DNA from: Trichodesmium sp. jk18x7bins.61
Lineage (GTDB): Bacteria > Cyanobacteriota > Cyanobacteriia > Cyanobacteriales > Microcoleaceae
NCBI GenBank assembly: GCA_022822685.1
Contig: JAJEAQ010000215.1
Span: 1-12,829, forward strand
Direction of reading: 5' to 3'
Length of the DNA: 12,829 nucleotides
The translations under genes and the position numbers were made by a program. The notes beneath the pieces were generated by a model. It was not told where the DNA came from. It saw only the letters and a program-made list of their open reading frames with translations, and ran no database searches. This document shows positions 1 to 7,416 of this stretch, piece by piece; within the stretch, counting starts at the first letter, position 1, and each line of letters opens with the position of its first letter.

Positions 1-26
1 CGCCTTATAAAGTGGGGCCAATTGAC

Positions 27-1943
27 TTACTTAGCTTCAGTAAAGTCAGCATCAATCACATCATCTCCACCACTCGCATTAGAGGAGGAACTGGAATTAC
101 CATCACCATTAGGAGGAGTCGCCCCGTCTGTAGGTGATCCACCAGATTGTTGATAAATATTACTACTTACAGTATAGAGAGCTTGTTGCAACTCAGTAGT
201 TAGAGACTGAATCCGCTGATCATCTTCTTGAGAGACAGCATCACGTAAGTCTTTAATTAAGCCTTCAATCTTGGTCTTATCAGCTTCGGGAACTTTATCT
301 CCTAACTCTTGAATTTGTTTCTCAGCTTGATATGCTAAAGAGTCAGCTTGATTCTTGCGGTCTATTTTTTCACGACGCTCTTTGTCAGCCGCAGCATTTG
401 CTTCTGCTTCTTTCACCATCCGCTCGACTTCGTTGTCTGGCAGAGTAGAAGCACCTGTAATACTAATAGATTGTTCCTTACCAGTACCTTTATCCTTAGC
501 AGTTACATTCAGAATACCGTTAGCATCAATATCAAAAGTAACTTCAATTTGAGGTACACCGCGAGGTGCTGGTGGAATACCATCTAAGCGGAAAGTTCCC
601 AAACTCTTGTTGTCGCTAGACATTTCCCGTTCACCCTGCAACACATGGATTTCTACATTTGTCTGACCATCAACAGCAGTAGAGAACACTTCTGACTTCT
701 TGGTAGGAATAGTAGTATTCCTTGGAATAATTTTGGTCATTACACCACCCAAAGTTTCCACACCTAGAGATAGTGGAGTAACGTCGAGTAACAGAATATC
801 TTTAACTTCACCAGCTAAGACACCAGCTTGAATCGCAGCACCAACAGCTACAACTTCATCAGGGTTTACGCTTTGGTTAGGCTCTTTACCTAGAATTTTC
901 TTAACTACATCTTTAACTGCAGGAATCCGAGTCGAACCACCAACTAATACTATTTCATTAATAGCACTTTTATCCAACTTAGCATCTCGGATGGCATTTT
1001 CTACAGGGATGCGACAGCGCTCAATTAAGTCAGCACATAGCCCTTCAAACTGAGCCCTAGTTAAAGTTGTATCTAAATGCTTCGGCCCATCTTGAGTAGC
1101 AGTAACAAATGGTAGGTTAATTTCTGTTTGAGTAACACTAGAAAGTTCTATTTTAGCTTTTTCTGCTGCTTCTGTTAAACGTTGCAGTGCTTGCTTATCT
1201 TTACGAAGATCGATACCTTCTGTTTTTTGGAATTCAGCAGCTAGAAAATCAACAATTTTTTTATCAAAGTCGTCACCACCTAAGTGGGTATCACCAGAAG
1301 TAGCTAATACTTCAAATACACCATCACCCACTTCTAGAATAGAAACATCAAATGTGCCACCACCAAGGTCAAATACTAAAATAGTTTCGTTGCTCTTTTT
1401 ATCTAAGCCATAAGCTAGAGAGGCTGCTGTAGGTTCGTTAATAATCCGCAGTACTTCTACTCCAGCAATTCTACCAGCATCTTTAGTTGCTTGTCTTTGG
1501 GAGTCGTTGAAGTATGCAGGTACGGTAATTACGGCTTGTGTCACCTGTTCGCCCAGATACTTACTGGCATCCTCAATCAATTTACGCAGAACTTGGGCTG
1601 AAATTTCTTCTGGGGCAAATTGTTTTTCTAATGCTGGGCTGTCTATTTTAACATTACCATTCACATTGAGAACTTTATAGGAAACTTCTGTGGTTTCGTG
1701 GGTAACTTCATCAAATCTACGGCCGATGAACCTTTTTACTGAGTAGAAGGTATTTTCGGGGTTCATCACTGCTTGACGTTTAGCGATTTGCCCTACAAGT
1801 TGTTCACCTTTTTTAGCGTAGGCAACTACAGAGGGGGTTGTACGGAAACCTTCTGCATTAGCTATTACAGTGGGTTTACCACCTTCCATCACCGCAACAC
1901 AGGAGTTTGTAGTACCTAAGTCAATTCCGACTACTTTTGCCAT
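27..1943 (-). CDS. dnaK: Molecular chaperone DnaK (Hsp70)
   Basis: A complete 638-residue Hsp70 of normal length. It is a cytosolic ATP-dependent chaperone that works with DnaJ and GrpE. The N-terminal ATPase domain carries IDLGTTNS (residues 7-14), IINEPTAASLAYG (167-179), FDLGGGTFDV (191-200) and VGGSTRIP (334-341). The interdomain linker is DILLLDVTP (382-390). A beta-sandwich substrate domain and helical lid follow, then a Gly/Ser/Asn/Pro-rich tail ending in DDVIDADFTEAK, the acidic end typical of cyanobacterial and bacterial DnaK. The ATG start gives the canonical MAKVVGIDLGTT. A GGAG lies 13 nt upstream, rather far to act as a Shine-Dalgarno. No dnaJ or grpE is adjacent, and no CIRCE operator (TTAGCACTC inverted repeat) was seen upstream. 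Cyanobacteria usually carry several dnaK paralogues. This looks like the conserved canonical type, but which paralogue it is cannot be decided here. Confidence 0.98.
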   Translation of the reverse strand: MAKVVGIDLGTTNSCVAVMEGGKPTVIANAEGFRTTPSVVAYAKKGEQLVGQIAKRQAVMNPENTFYSVKRFIGRRFDEVTHETTEVSYKVLNVNGNVKIDSPALEKQFAPEEISAQVLRKLIEDASKYLGEQVTQAVITVPAYFNDSQRQATKDAGRIAGVEVLRIINEPTAASLAYGLDKKSNETILVFDLGGGTFDVSILEVGDGVFEVLATSGDTHLGGDDFDKKIVDFLAAEFQKTEGIDLRKDKQALQRLTEAAEKAKIELSSVTQTEINLPFVTATQDGPKHLDTTLTRAQFEGLCADLIERCRIPVENAIRDAKLDKSAINEIVLVGGSTRIPAVKDVVKKILGKEPNQSVNPDEVVAVGAAIQAGVLAGEVKDILLLDVTPLSLGVETLGGVMTKIIPRNTTIPTKKSEVFSTAVDGQTNVEIHVLQGEREMSSDNKSLGTFRLDGIPPAPRGVPQIEVTFDIDANGILNVTAKDKGTGKEQSISITGASTLPDNEVERMVKEAEANAAADKERREKIDRKNQADSLAYQAEKQIQELGDKVPEADKTKIEGLIKDLRDAVSQEDDQRIQSLTTELQQALYTVSSNIYQQSGGSPTDGATPPNGDGNSSSSSNASGGDDVIDADFTEAK

Positions 1944-1962
1944 AACAGTTTCTTTGCTCCAG

Positions 1963-1992
1963 TTAATACAATTTTTTTTACTTTACTGTCAA
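1963..1992 (-). promoter_or_regulatory. Candidate sigma70-type promoter of dnaK
   Basis: Read on the minus strand there is a perfect -35 TTGACA (plus 1987-1992), an 18-nt spacer containing an eight-A tract, and TATTAA (plus 1963-1968) as a 4/6 match to the -10. It would start transcription about 10-15 nt before the dnaK ATG, giving a very short leader that excludes the GGAG at 1957-1960. The -35 is convincing; the -10 and short leader make the call tentative. Confidence 0.35.
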
Positions 1993-2173
1993 CCTGAAAT
2001 TTTTCAGTTGATTTAAGGACTAATATTTAACCTCAATGAATTGAGTCTTGGTAAAGTCCAGTTTTTATAGAGTCTTAAGATTAAGATACTCATATCTATA
2101 CTGCGATTATTTATAGGATTCCTTGAAGGCGTGTTTACCGAACATCAAGGCATCTTGGACTCTTGGGATACTA

Positions 2174-2283
2174 TTAATTGTGTCCTTTTACTTTTTCTAA
2201 TTTACGACTAGGGAGCGATCGTTGCCATTGTGGCAAACCGTATGTTAAATGTTGTATTTGCCGTCTTTTTGTTTTTGGTTCAT
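2174..2283 (-). pseudogene. Short basic ORF (about 36 codons) apparently broken by a 1-nt deletion
   Basis: From an ATG at 2283 the frame reads MNQKQK and then hits a stop after 12 codons (DGKYNI*). Adding one A to the five-A run (T run at plus 2266-2270) continues into an open frame: RRQIQHLTYGLPQWQRSLPS, then RKLEKVKGHN, stop at 2174-2176. The restored product is about 36 residues and strongly basic, with the aromatic/proline core YGLPQW. The downstream frame alone is open for 40 codons but has no ATG, GTG or TTG near its upstream end. No ribosome-binding site is visible. I do not recognise the family. The protein-like composition suggests former coding, but chance cannot be excluded at this length. 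Confidence 0.3.
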
Positions 2284-2356
2284 CACTCGGAATGTATTAG
2301 TTAATTGTTGATTTTCATCTAGGAACAGATGAGGATATAGATATTCTTTAAAAATG

Positions 2357-2388
2357 AAAAACCATGTTTTTGCAGAAACATGGTTTTT
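2357..2388 (-). terminator. Rho-independent terminator of the TerB-like gene
   Basis: A perfect 13-bp stem, AAAAACCATGTTT with AAACATGGTTTTT, around a 6-nt loop. An A-tract flanks one side and a T-tract the other, so it can act in both directions. It lies 59 nt after the stop codon at 2448-2450. It is well placed to end the minus-strand transcript and to shield the dnaK upstream region. Confidence 0.8.
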
Positions 2389-2447
2389 GAGTTTAAGTAC
2401 TTTTAATAATCCCTGATAATTTCTCTAATAATTTATTAATTAGAGGG

Positions 2448-3416
2448 TTAATCTTCAGAAATTATAGAATTTATTCCACTGGGAAAAGTCAAAGTTACCA
2501 TACTGAAAAGATTAAGACTGCGATAACCATCACAGATGACATCTGCATATTCTTTTGAATAAAAGGGACCACAATTATAGGCAAATCCTTCTGCTACTTC
2601 ATATCTTGTTAATTCTGGCAGTGAAGTCATCGCTACTTGAACCTGTCGTTCGTTTTGTGGCGCCACTATTACATGATATTTAGCAACATTTTCTTTTTGA
2701 CTAATATATTTAGAAAACAAACCATCTAGTTCTCCCATAATCAGCTTTTCTTGTTCTGAAACTTCTTCATCAATATTGACAAGAGCATGAATGATCTCTT
2801 TTAATTCTGATACTTGCTGGTGTGGAGGTGAAGTAGCCAAATAATCAGTTACATCCTGACGCAATTTGAGCAAGTTTATAGAAGCACCTGCTATTCTGTT
2901 TTTCGTTAAATTATCCCTGGAGAACTTAATATTCCAATAGTCAGCAAATGATTGAATAAATTGTTTTTCTCTGGGGTCAATTACTTCATCAATCATGGCT
3001 AACTGACCTAAGATATTGATAATTTTTTCTGCTCCTGAAGGTTGGAAAAATGACTTAGCTAAGTCAGTAGCTTCTTTTCTTTCTAAGTTAAGAGTTTGTT
3101 TGATTAACCTCCAGAATCCTTTTTTTCTTTCTCCAGGCACCCATAATGACATTCCTACAAGTATGTAGAAGAATGCCAGAACCAAATACAATATTTGGTC
3201 TATCAAGCCCTGGTATTGTTGATCGAAAAAAAAATTAAGCCCAAAAATAGAGCCGGTAATTAAACCAATTATATTTGAAGTAATAGATATACTTTCTGCA
3301 ACTACACGCCCATGTTTTCGCTTCCAGATTTTATTAATTATCAGATAGATTTTTACCAAGGAGAATCCTACGGATAAAGAAGCTAGCAAAGATACTACTT
3401 TTTGAAAAATTTCCAT
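2448..3416 (-). CDS. Membrane-anchored TerB-like protein with a C-terminal SPOR-like region
   Basis: A 322-residue product from the ATG at 3416 (MEIFQKVVSLLASLS). Three hydrophobic segments occupy the first third, near residues 6-27, 43-64 and 71-93, followed by a basic stretch. A helical region then carries two acidic motifs, LAMIDEVIDPREKQF and ALVNIDEEVSEQEKL, that match the repeated acidic helices of TerB/TerB-like (tellurite resistance) domains. The last ~75 residues (KYHVIVAPQNERQVQ onward) resemble a SPOR-like beta-alpha fold by eye only. A further ATG at 3491 would add 25 residues, but those codons are largely made of a perfect palindrome, so the downstream start is preferred. Neither start has a clear Shine-Dalgarno. 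The gene is divergent from dusB and ends at a strong terminator. Its function is unknown; envelope stress or metal response is only a guess from the family name. Confidence 0.65.
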   Translation of the reverse strand: MEIFQKVVSLLASLSVGFSLVKIYLIINKIWKRKHGRVVAESISITSNIIGLITGSIFGLNFFFDQQYQGLIDQILYLVLAFFYILVGMSLWVPGERKKGFWRLIKQTLNLERKEATDLAKSFFQPSGAEKIINILGQLAMIDEVIDPREKQFIQSFADYWNIKFSRDNLTKNRIAGASINLLKLRQDVTDYLATSPPHQQVSELKEIIHALVNIDEEVSEQEKLIMGELDGLFSKYISQKENVAKYHVIVAPQNERQVQVAMTSLPELTRYEVAEGFAYNCGPFYSKEYADVICDGYRSLNLFSMVTLTFPSGINSIISED

Positions 3417-3464
3417 GACACTGCTTCGAAATCTAAGGACGATATAGAACTGCACAACTACAGA

Positions 3465-3491
3465 ATGTATAACATTTAAAATGTTATACAT
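3465..3491. promoter_or_regulatory. Perfect 27-nt palindrome, candidate operator
   Basis: Arms of 13 nt, ATGTATAACATTT and AAATGTTATACAT, flank a single central A with no mismatch. The element begins 48 nt upstream of the preferred ATG of the TerB-like gene and lies in the divergent space towards dusB. Size and symmetry fit the site of a dimeric transcription factor. An RNA hairpin is possible but would have almost no loop. It coincides with the first nine codons of the alternative longer start. Confidence 0.5.
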
Positions 3492-3645
3492 ATCAAAACA
3501 ATCTGCTCTAGGAGCTAGTCTGAATTATAACTTAAATTTTCCGCACAGGTGATTTAATTTAATTGAAAACTTTAGCCGCCTGTAAATGTGTAAATGTATT
3601 TCTAAACACATCTAATTTTGTCTAGGCTTGAGCTAACTTAAATAC

Positions 3646-3649
3646 AAGG
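3646..3649 (+). promoter_or_regulatory. Ribosome-binding site of dusB
   Basis: AAGG, 7 nt before the ATG at 3657. It supports this start, which is the N-terminal methionine expected for the family. A TTGAGC/TATCAT pair that resembles a promoter abuts the ATG and would start transcription inside the gene, so it is not called. Confidence 0.55.
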
Positions 3650-3656
3650 TATCATA

Positions 3657-4664
3657 ATGTCTATTCTTTCTTCTAAATTAAAACAAAAATTAGCAACTCC
3701 CCTCAAAATCGGTAACTTTGAAGTTAAAAGTCGTGTGCTGCAGTCTCCCTTGTCAGGGGTGACAGATTTGGTATTTCGTCGCTTGGTGCGTCGTTATGCT
3801 CCAGAGTCAATGATGTATACCGAAATGGTTAATGCCACAGGGCTACATTATGTTAAACAATTACCTAAAATTATGGAGATTGACCCCAATGAACGACCAA
3901 TAAGTATTCAACTATTTGATTGTCGCCCTGATTTTTTAGCAGAAGCAGCAGAAATGGCAGTCAAAGAAGGGGCTGATACTATTGATATTAATATGGGTTG
4001 TCCTGTTAATAAAATCACGAAAAATGGGGGTGGATCTTCCTTATTAAGACAACCAGAATTAGCAGAAGAAATTGTTAGTAAAGTAAGAAAAGCTGTACCA
4101 GTTCCTGTGACAGTAAAAACAAGAATTGGTTGGAGTAATCAAGAAATTAATATCCTAGAATTTGCCAAACGGATGGAAGATGCTGGAACCCAAATGTTAA
4201 CCTTACATTGTCGTACTCGTGCCCAAGGGTATAATGGGCCAGCAAGATGGGAGTGGGTTGGCAAAGTTAAGGAAATACTATCAATTCCAGTAATTGCTAA
4301 TGGGGATATTTTTTCTGTGGATGCTGCAATACGTTGTTTGGAAGAAACTGACGCTGATGGGGTAATGTGTTCCCGTGGTACTTTGGGTTATCCGTTTTTG
4401 GTGGGAGAAGTTGATTATTTTTTCAAAAATGGTGTGGAAAAAGAGCCACCTACTGTGATAGAAAAGTTGGAATGCGCTAAAGATCATTTACAGGCACTAT
4501 GGGAATATAAGGGCGATCGCGGTATTCGTCAGGCACGTAAGCACATGACTTGGTATGCCAAGGGTTTCCCTGGAGCTGGTGAATTGAGGAGTAAGTTAGC
4601 AACGGTGGATACGGTTGAACAAGGCTGTAATTTGATTGATGGGGTAATTGAAAGTTTGACTTAG
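3657..4664 (+). CDS. dusB: tRNA-dihydrouridine synthase, DusB-like
   Basis: A complete 335-residue FMN-dependent enzyme that reduces uridine to dihydrouridine in the tRNA D-loop using NAD(P)H. TIM-barrel motifs appear in order: SPLSGVTDLVFRRL (residues 30-43, FMN binding), YTEMVNATGL (54-63), IQLFDCRP (84-91), INMGCPVNKI (111-120, with C115 as the catalytic acid), VTVKTRIGW, LTLHCRTRAQGY, IPVIANGDI and DGVMCSRGTLGYPFLV. The C-terminal helical tRNA-binding domain includes GIRQARKHMTWYAKGFPGA. Length is normal for DusB. The gene stands alone on the plus strand, 279 nt ahead of argF, and contains an intact HIP1 site at 4513-4520. Assignment to Dus is certain; the B subtype rests on overall motif resemblance and is the usual cyanobacterial annotation. 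Confidence 0.93.
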   Translation: MSILSSKLKQKLATPLKIGNFEVKSRVLQSPLSGVTDLVFRRLVRRYAPESMMYTEMVNATGLHYVKQLPKIMEIDPNERPISIQLFDCRPDFLAEAAEMAVKEGADTIDINMGCPVNKITKNGGGSSLLRQPELAEEIVSKVRKAVPVPVTVKTRIGWSNQEINILEFAKRMEDAGTQMLTLHCRTRAQGYNGPARWEWVGKVKEILSIPVIANGDIFSVDAAIRCLEETDADGVMCSRGTLGYPFLVGEVDYFFKNGVEKEPPTVIEKLECAKDHLQALWEYKGDRGIRQARKHMTWYAKGFPGAGELRSKLATVDTVEQGCNLIDGVIESLT

Positions 4665-4930
4665 GGATTGACTAAAAATAAATTATTCCAGTAATTCAAG
4701 ATTGGCCCAATCCATGACTCCCTACTGCTGTAACCATCTTTTTTGATTTACTATGAGTTGTTGTTGATAGTAAAACTTCATAAAGTCTTTGCTCTCAACT
4801 ATTAACTAAGTGTATAAAGGTAGGCAATTATTGCGGGTAAAAGTTGAGAAATTTTACTCCAGAATAAAATCAAAACTCAAATTTTTAATAGTTCCAATGC
4901 TCAATGAAATTATCTAATTAGGAACCTAAC

Positions 4931-4957
4931 ATGAGTGGTAAATTATGGATAAATTAA
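4931..4957 (+). CDS. Putative 8-codon leader ORF overlapping the argF start
   Basis: ATG AGT GGT AAA TTA TGG ATA AAT TAA encodes MSGKLWIN. It has an AGGAA at 4920-4924 with a 6-nt spacer, a much better ribosome-binding site than argF itself has; for argF that site is 20 nt away. Its frame overlaps the first 13 nt of argF and stops inside it, a geometry that allows translational coupling by termination-reinitiation. It has no Arg codons, so classic arginine attenuation is not indicated. Translation is unproven. Confidence 0.3.
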   Translation: MSGKLWIN

Positions 4958-5865
4958 AAGGACGAGATTTATTAAGTTTGGCAGATTTGAGTTCTGATGA
5001 ATTAAAAGAACTGTTACAACTGGCAGCTCAACTGAAATCTGGTCAAGTCAATCTTAAATGCAATAAAGTATTAGGGCTATTATTTTCTAAAGCTTCGACA
5101 CGAACTAGGATAAGTTTTACAGTAGTAATGTATCAATTAGGAGGTCAAGTTATTGATTTGAATCCTAATGTTACTCAAGTTAGTCGTGGAGAACCTCTTG
5201 TGGATACTGCTAGAGTTTTAGATAGATACTTAGATATTTTAGCTATTCGGACTTTTGAACAAAAAGACTTAGAAATTTTTGCAAATTATACTCAAATTCC
5301 TGTAATTAATGCCCTCACAGATAGGGAACATCCCTGTCAAGTCATGGCTGATTTATTGACAATTCAAGAATGTTTCGGACACCTAGATGGGTTAACTTTA
5401 AGTTATTTTGGTGATGGTAATAATGTGGCAAATTCTTTACTGTTAGGTTGTGCAACAGTAGGCATGAATATCAGGATAGCAACCCCACCAGATTATTTAC
5501 CCAATATGGAAATTGTAGGGCAGGCAAAGGAGATTGCTCAAGGTGCTAGTGAGGTGTTGATTACCAATGATCCTCAAGAAGCTGTGAGAGAAGCTAATGT
5601 ACTTTATACTGATGTTTGGGCAAGTATGGGCCAAGATTCAGAAGCTAAGAGTCGGATTCCCATTTTTCAGCCTTATCAAGTAAATGAACAGCTGGTAGAG
5701 AGTGCAGCAGATGATGTAATAGTGCTACATTGTCTACCAGCACACCGGGATGAAGAAATTACTGATGCAGTGATAGAAGGAGAGCGATCGCGAGTTTGGG
5801 AGCAGGCAGAAAATAGAATGCACGCTCAAAAAGCCTTATTAGCAAGTCTTTTGGGCAGCGATTAG
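4945..5865 (+). CDS. argF: Ornithine carbamoyltransferase
   Basis: A complete 306-residue enzyme that makes citrulline from ornithine and carbamoyl phosphate in arginine biosynthesis. It acts as a cytosolic trimer. Visible motifs are the carbamoyl-phosphate loop STRTR (residues 51-55), HPCQ (129-132), YTDVWASMG in the ornithine loop (221-229) and HCLPAH with the catalytic cysteine (262-267). The C-terminus ENRMHAQKALLASLLG is typical. The ATG gives MDKLKGRDLLSLADL, matching the usual cyanobacterial N-terminus. Its own Shine-Dalgarno is weak because the AGGAA upstream serves a leader ORF better. No other arg gene is adjacent, as is common in cyanobacteria where arg genes are scattered. The 280 nt after dusB show no clear ArgR or NtcA box. 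HIP1 lies at 5784-5791. Confidence 0.96.
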   Translation: MDKLKGRDLLSLADLSSDELKELLQLAAQLKSGQVNLKCNKVLGLLFSKASTRTRISFTVVMYQLGGQVIDLNPNVTQVSRGEPLVDTARVLDRYLDILAIRTFEQKDLEIFANYTQIPVINALTDREHPCQVMADLLTIQECFGHLDGLTLSYFGDGNNVANSLLLGCATVGMNIRIATPPDYLPNMEIVGQAKEIAQGASEVLITNDPQEAVREANVLYTDVWASMGQDSEAKSRIPIFQPYQVNEQLVESAADDVIVLHCLPAHRDEEITDAVIEGERSRVWEQAENRMHAQKALLASLLGSD

Positions 5866-5893
5866 AATTGAACTGAATCCACCTCAGTAGTAG

Positions 5894-5950
5894 GGTGGGC
5901 AAACCTTGAGTTATCTAAGGAAACAATAAATTTAACGCTCTTTGCCCACC
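5894..5950. repeat. Inverted repeat GGTGGGCAAA/TTTGCCCACC
   Basis: Ten-bp perfect arms at 5894-5903 and 5941-5950 enclose 37 nt, starting 28 nt after the argF stop. Short GTGGGCA-type inverted repeats recur in cyanobacterial intergenic DNA. No T-tract follows, so it is not an intrinsic terminator, although a hairpin could protect the argF 3' end. Confidence 0.5.
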
Positions 5951-6001
5951 GGATACGAAATCTACCAATCAAAAGGTACTTTTTTTCAACCCCCTCCTCA
6001 C

Positions 6002-6015
6002 CCTAATGCCTAATG
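6002..6015 (+). repeat. Heptad tandem repeat CCTAATG x2 (STRR-like)
   Basis: Two exact CCTAATG units are followed by the degenerate unit CCTTACC. Such short tandem heptads are characteristic of heterocystous cyanobacterial intergenic DNA. They lie just outside the left end of the MITE-like element. Confidence 0.5.
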
Positions 6016-6027
6016 CCTTACCCCTGT

Positions 6028-6134
6028 TATAGCAGTACGTTTTTTGGTTAGGACAAAAATATGGATTGAAAGGCAAGATGCAAGATGCAAGAGGCATGCC
6101 TAGGAATGTCCTAATCTTAATGCGTAGCGCTATA
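6028..6134. mobile_element. MITE-like element of about 107 bp with imperfect terminal inverted repeats
   Basis: The left end TATAGCAGTACG and the reverse complement of the right end TATAGCGCTACG match at 10 of 12 positions. After a diverged stretch the arms match again at TTAGGACA, so the repeats reach about 28 nt. Both outer ends abut TA-rich flanks (TGT-TATAGC and GCTATA-TAC), and a duplicated TA target is possible. The interior carries the heptads GCAAGAT, GCAAGAT, GCAAGAG at 6073-6093. There is no coding capacity. Size and structure fit a non-autonomous element; a TA target would suggest IS630/Tc1-type mobilisation, which is inference. It sits at the decayed 3' end of the REC-PAS-cyclase gene. 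Confidence 0.6.
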
Positions 6135-7121
6135 TACAGCACTTTGCAGAACTATTAGGTACAGTGAAGGATGTTGATTGCTTTCATGGCCTAAAAATCG
6201 GAGAAACTGTTTCGGAATAAAGCGACTATAGGCTTGATTAAGTTTAGATAATTCAGTATTTTTGAGTTCTAATTGTTCGGTAAATAAAATCCTTTTTGCT
6301 TCAGCTTTTTTCTTTCGGTGATGTCTTGAAAAGTAGCGATCGCATAAATTAGTTGACCTGCTTGATTGAATACTGGACTTGCCCATACTCCTACAGGAAT
6401 TATCTTTTCTCCTTGACGAATTTCCATATTATCAACTGTAGAATTACTCCCTTTTAAAGCTTTAAATATTGGCTGTTTTTCAAAAGGGTACAGTGTTTCT
6501 GTTCCTGCTAGATAGATTTGATAAATCTCAGGAATTTGCTCTAGAGTAGCTGTAGCGATTATTCCTTTACCAAATATATTTTTTGCCTTTTGATTAGTGT
6601 AGAAAGGTTTACCATCAGCATCGACTACAAATACTCCCACTGGCAAAGTTTCTAGGAATTTTTCTAATCTTTTTCACTTTCATATAACTTTTAAGCTTGT
6701 TCTATTAATTTTCTTTTTTTAGGGCATCTTTTAACTGTTGAACATGATTTAGAGTTTTGTTAATTGTAATTTCTAAATCATCTAAGTTAATCGGTTTAGT
6801 TAAAAAATCAAAAGCTCCTAGATTCATAGCTTTCCTCACAATGGCCAAATCACTATAAGCATAAATAATCACAGTTTTAACTGTAGGGTGATTAATATCA
6901 GAAAGAGTAGATAGTAGAGTAATACCATCAATTTATAGCATACTTATATCCGTCAATATTACATCTATATCTGGTTCAGCTTGTAATTTTTCCAGAGCTT
7001 TTAAGCCATTAGAAGCAAAAATAAATTGCAGGTCTTTTTCTCTAATTTTTTTTCTGAATTTTTGGTTAATTATTGATGTAAAGGATGGTTCATTATCCAC
7101 AACCAGTATTTTTGCTTGCAT
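6135..7121 (-). pseudogene. Decayed REC-PAS-cyclase response regulator, 3' end lost
   Basis: From the ATG at 7121 the first frame gives a receiver domain (MQAKILVVDNEPSF, phospho-acceptor in DVILTDISM). It stops at MLYSM-position TAA 6936-6938, where relatives have a Pro-Lys. The same frame reads on through KTVIIYAYSDLA, GAFDFLTKPINLDDLEITIN and NHVQQLKDALKKE. Adding one A near 6709-6712 and another near 6670-6674 joins the coiled linker (LIEQA, stop TAA at 6691-6693, LYESEK) to a PAS domain (LEKFLETLPVGVFVVDADG to FQDITERK). A third missing A, at 6306-6311, separates this from AEAKRILFTEQL and AYSRFIPKQFLRFLGHES. That last segment is the usual lead-in to a class III nucleotide cyclase or similar output domain. 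Similarity ends near 6178; the output domain is gone. The second acidic residue of the receiver is D-to-N (VVDNEP). A HIP1 site lies at 6336-6343. It was probably co-directional with the EAL gene upstream. Confidence 0.75.
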
Positions 7122-7416
7122 AGCTTCATTTAAGTTTGAAGATGTTATTACCAATACATAGGAATCCTATTTGATCTGTACAGAATATATGGTCAAGACA
7201 AGCAGTAATATCATGTGCGGATAATTAGTGATAAGTAAAATTATTATATTGACACTCAAGTATCAATACTAACTAAACCCTCCCAGCTTCTCTCCTGGCT
7301 ACTAACCATGTTCCCTATTACTTATTTATAAGTATTCAACCATGCATGAAATAATAGGGGGTAATAGTATTCAATAGACTGACTGATGTCAAAAAAAAAG
7401 TGGGATAATCCTCAGT

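Larger units (their letters stand above)
1944..2447. other. Intergenic region between dnaK and the TerB-like gene
   Basis: About 500 bases without an intact gene. It holds the dnaK promoter candidate, a broken short ORF on the minus strand (2174-2283), and an interrupted inverted repeat at 2121-2150. In that repeat CCTTGA pairs with TCAAGG, then after a 5-nt bulge TGTT pairs with AACA around a 5-nt loop. The perfect terminator hairpin is at 2357-2388. A second AT-rich stem, CTCTAAT/ATTAGAG at 2423-2445, lies just past the stop of the TerB-like gene. A partial HIP1 site (GCGATCG) sits at 2215-2221. No tRNA, rRNA or CRISPR was seen. Confidence 0.7.

Noticed and set aside
348..587. Open frames on the plus strand inside dnaK
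   Set aside because: They are antisense shadows of a fully conserved dnaK and have no ribosome-binding site or recognisable domain.
1944..2100. Heat-shock CIRCE operator upstream of dnaK
   Set aside because: No TTAGCACTC/GAGTGCTAA pair is present.
3417..3491. Longer N-terminus of the TerB-like protein from the ATG at 3491
   Set aside because: Its first nine codons are a perfect palindrome, better explained as a regulatory site, and no ribosome-binding site precedes it.
3625..3656. TTGAGC-16-TATCAT promoter before dusB
   Set aside because: The -10 would touch the ATG, placing the transcription start within the gene.
5941..5950. Intrinsic terminator for argF
   Set aside because: The inverted repeat has a 37-nt loop and no following T-tract.
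6306..6311. Programmed frameshifting at the A6 run in the PAS region
   Set aside because: Other frameshifts and stops in the same gene occur at short runs that cannot slip efficiently, and the 3' end is missing, so decay explains it.
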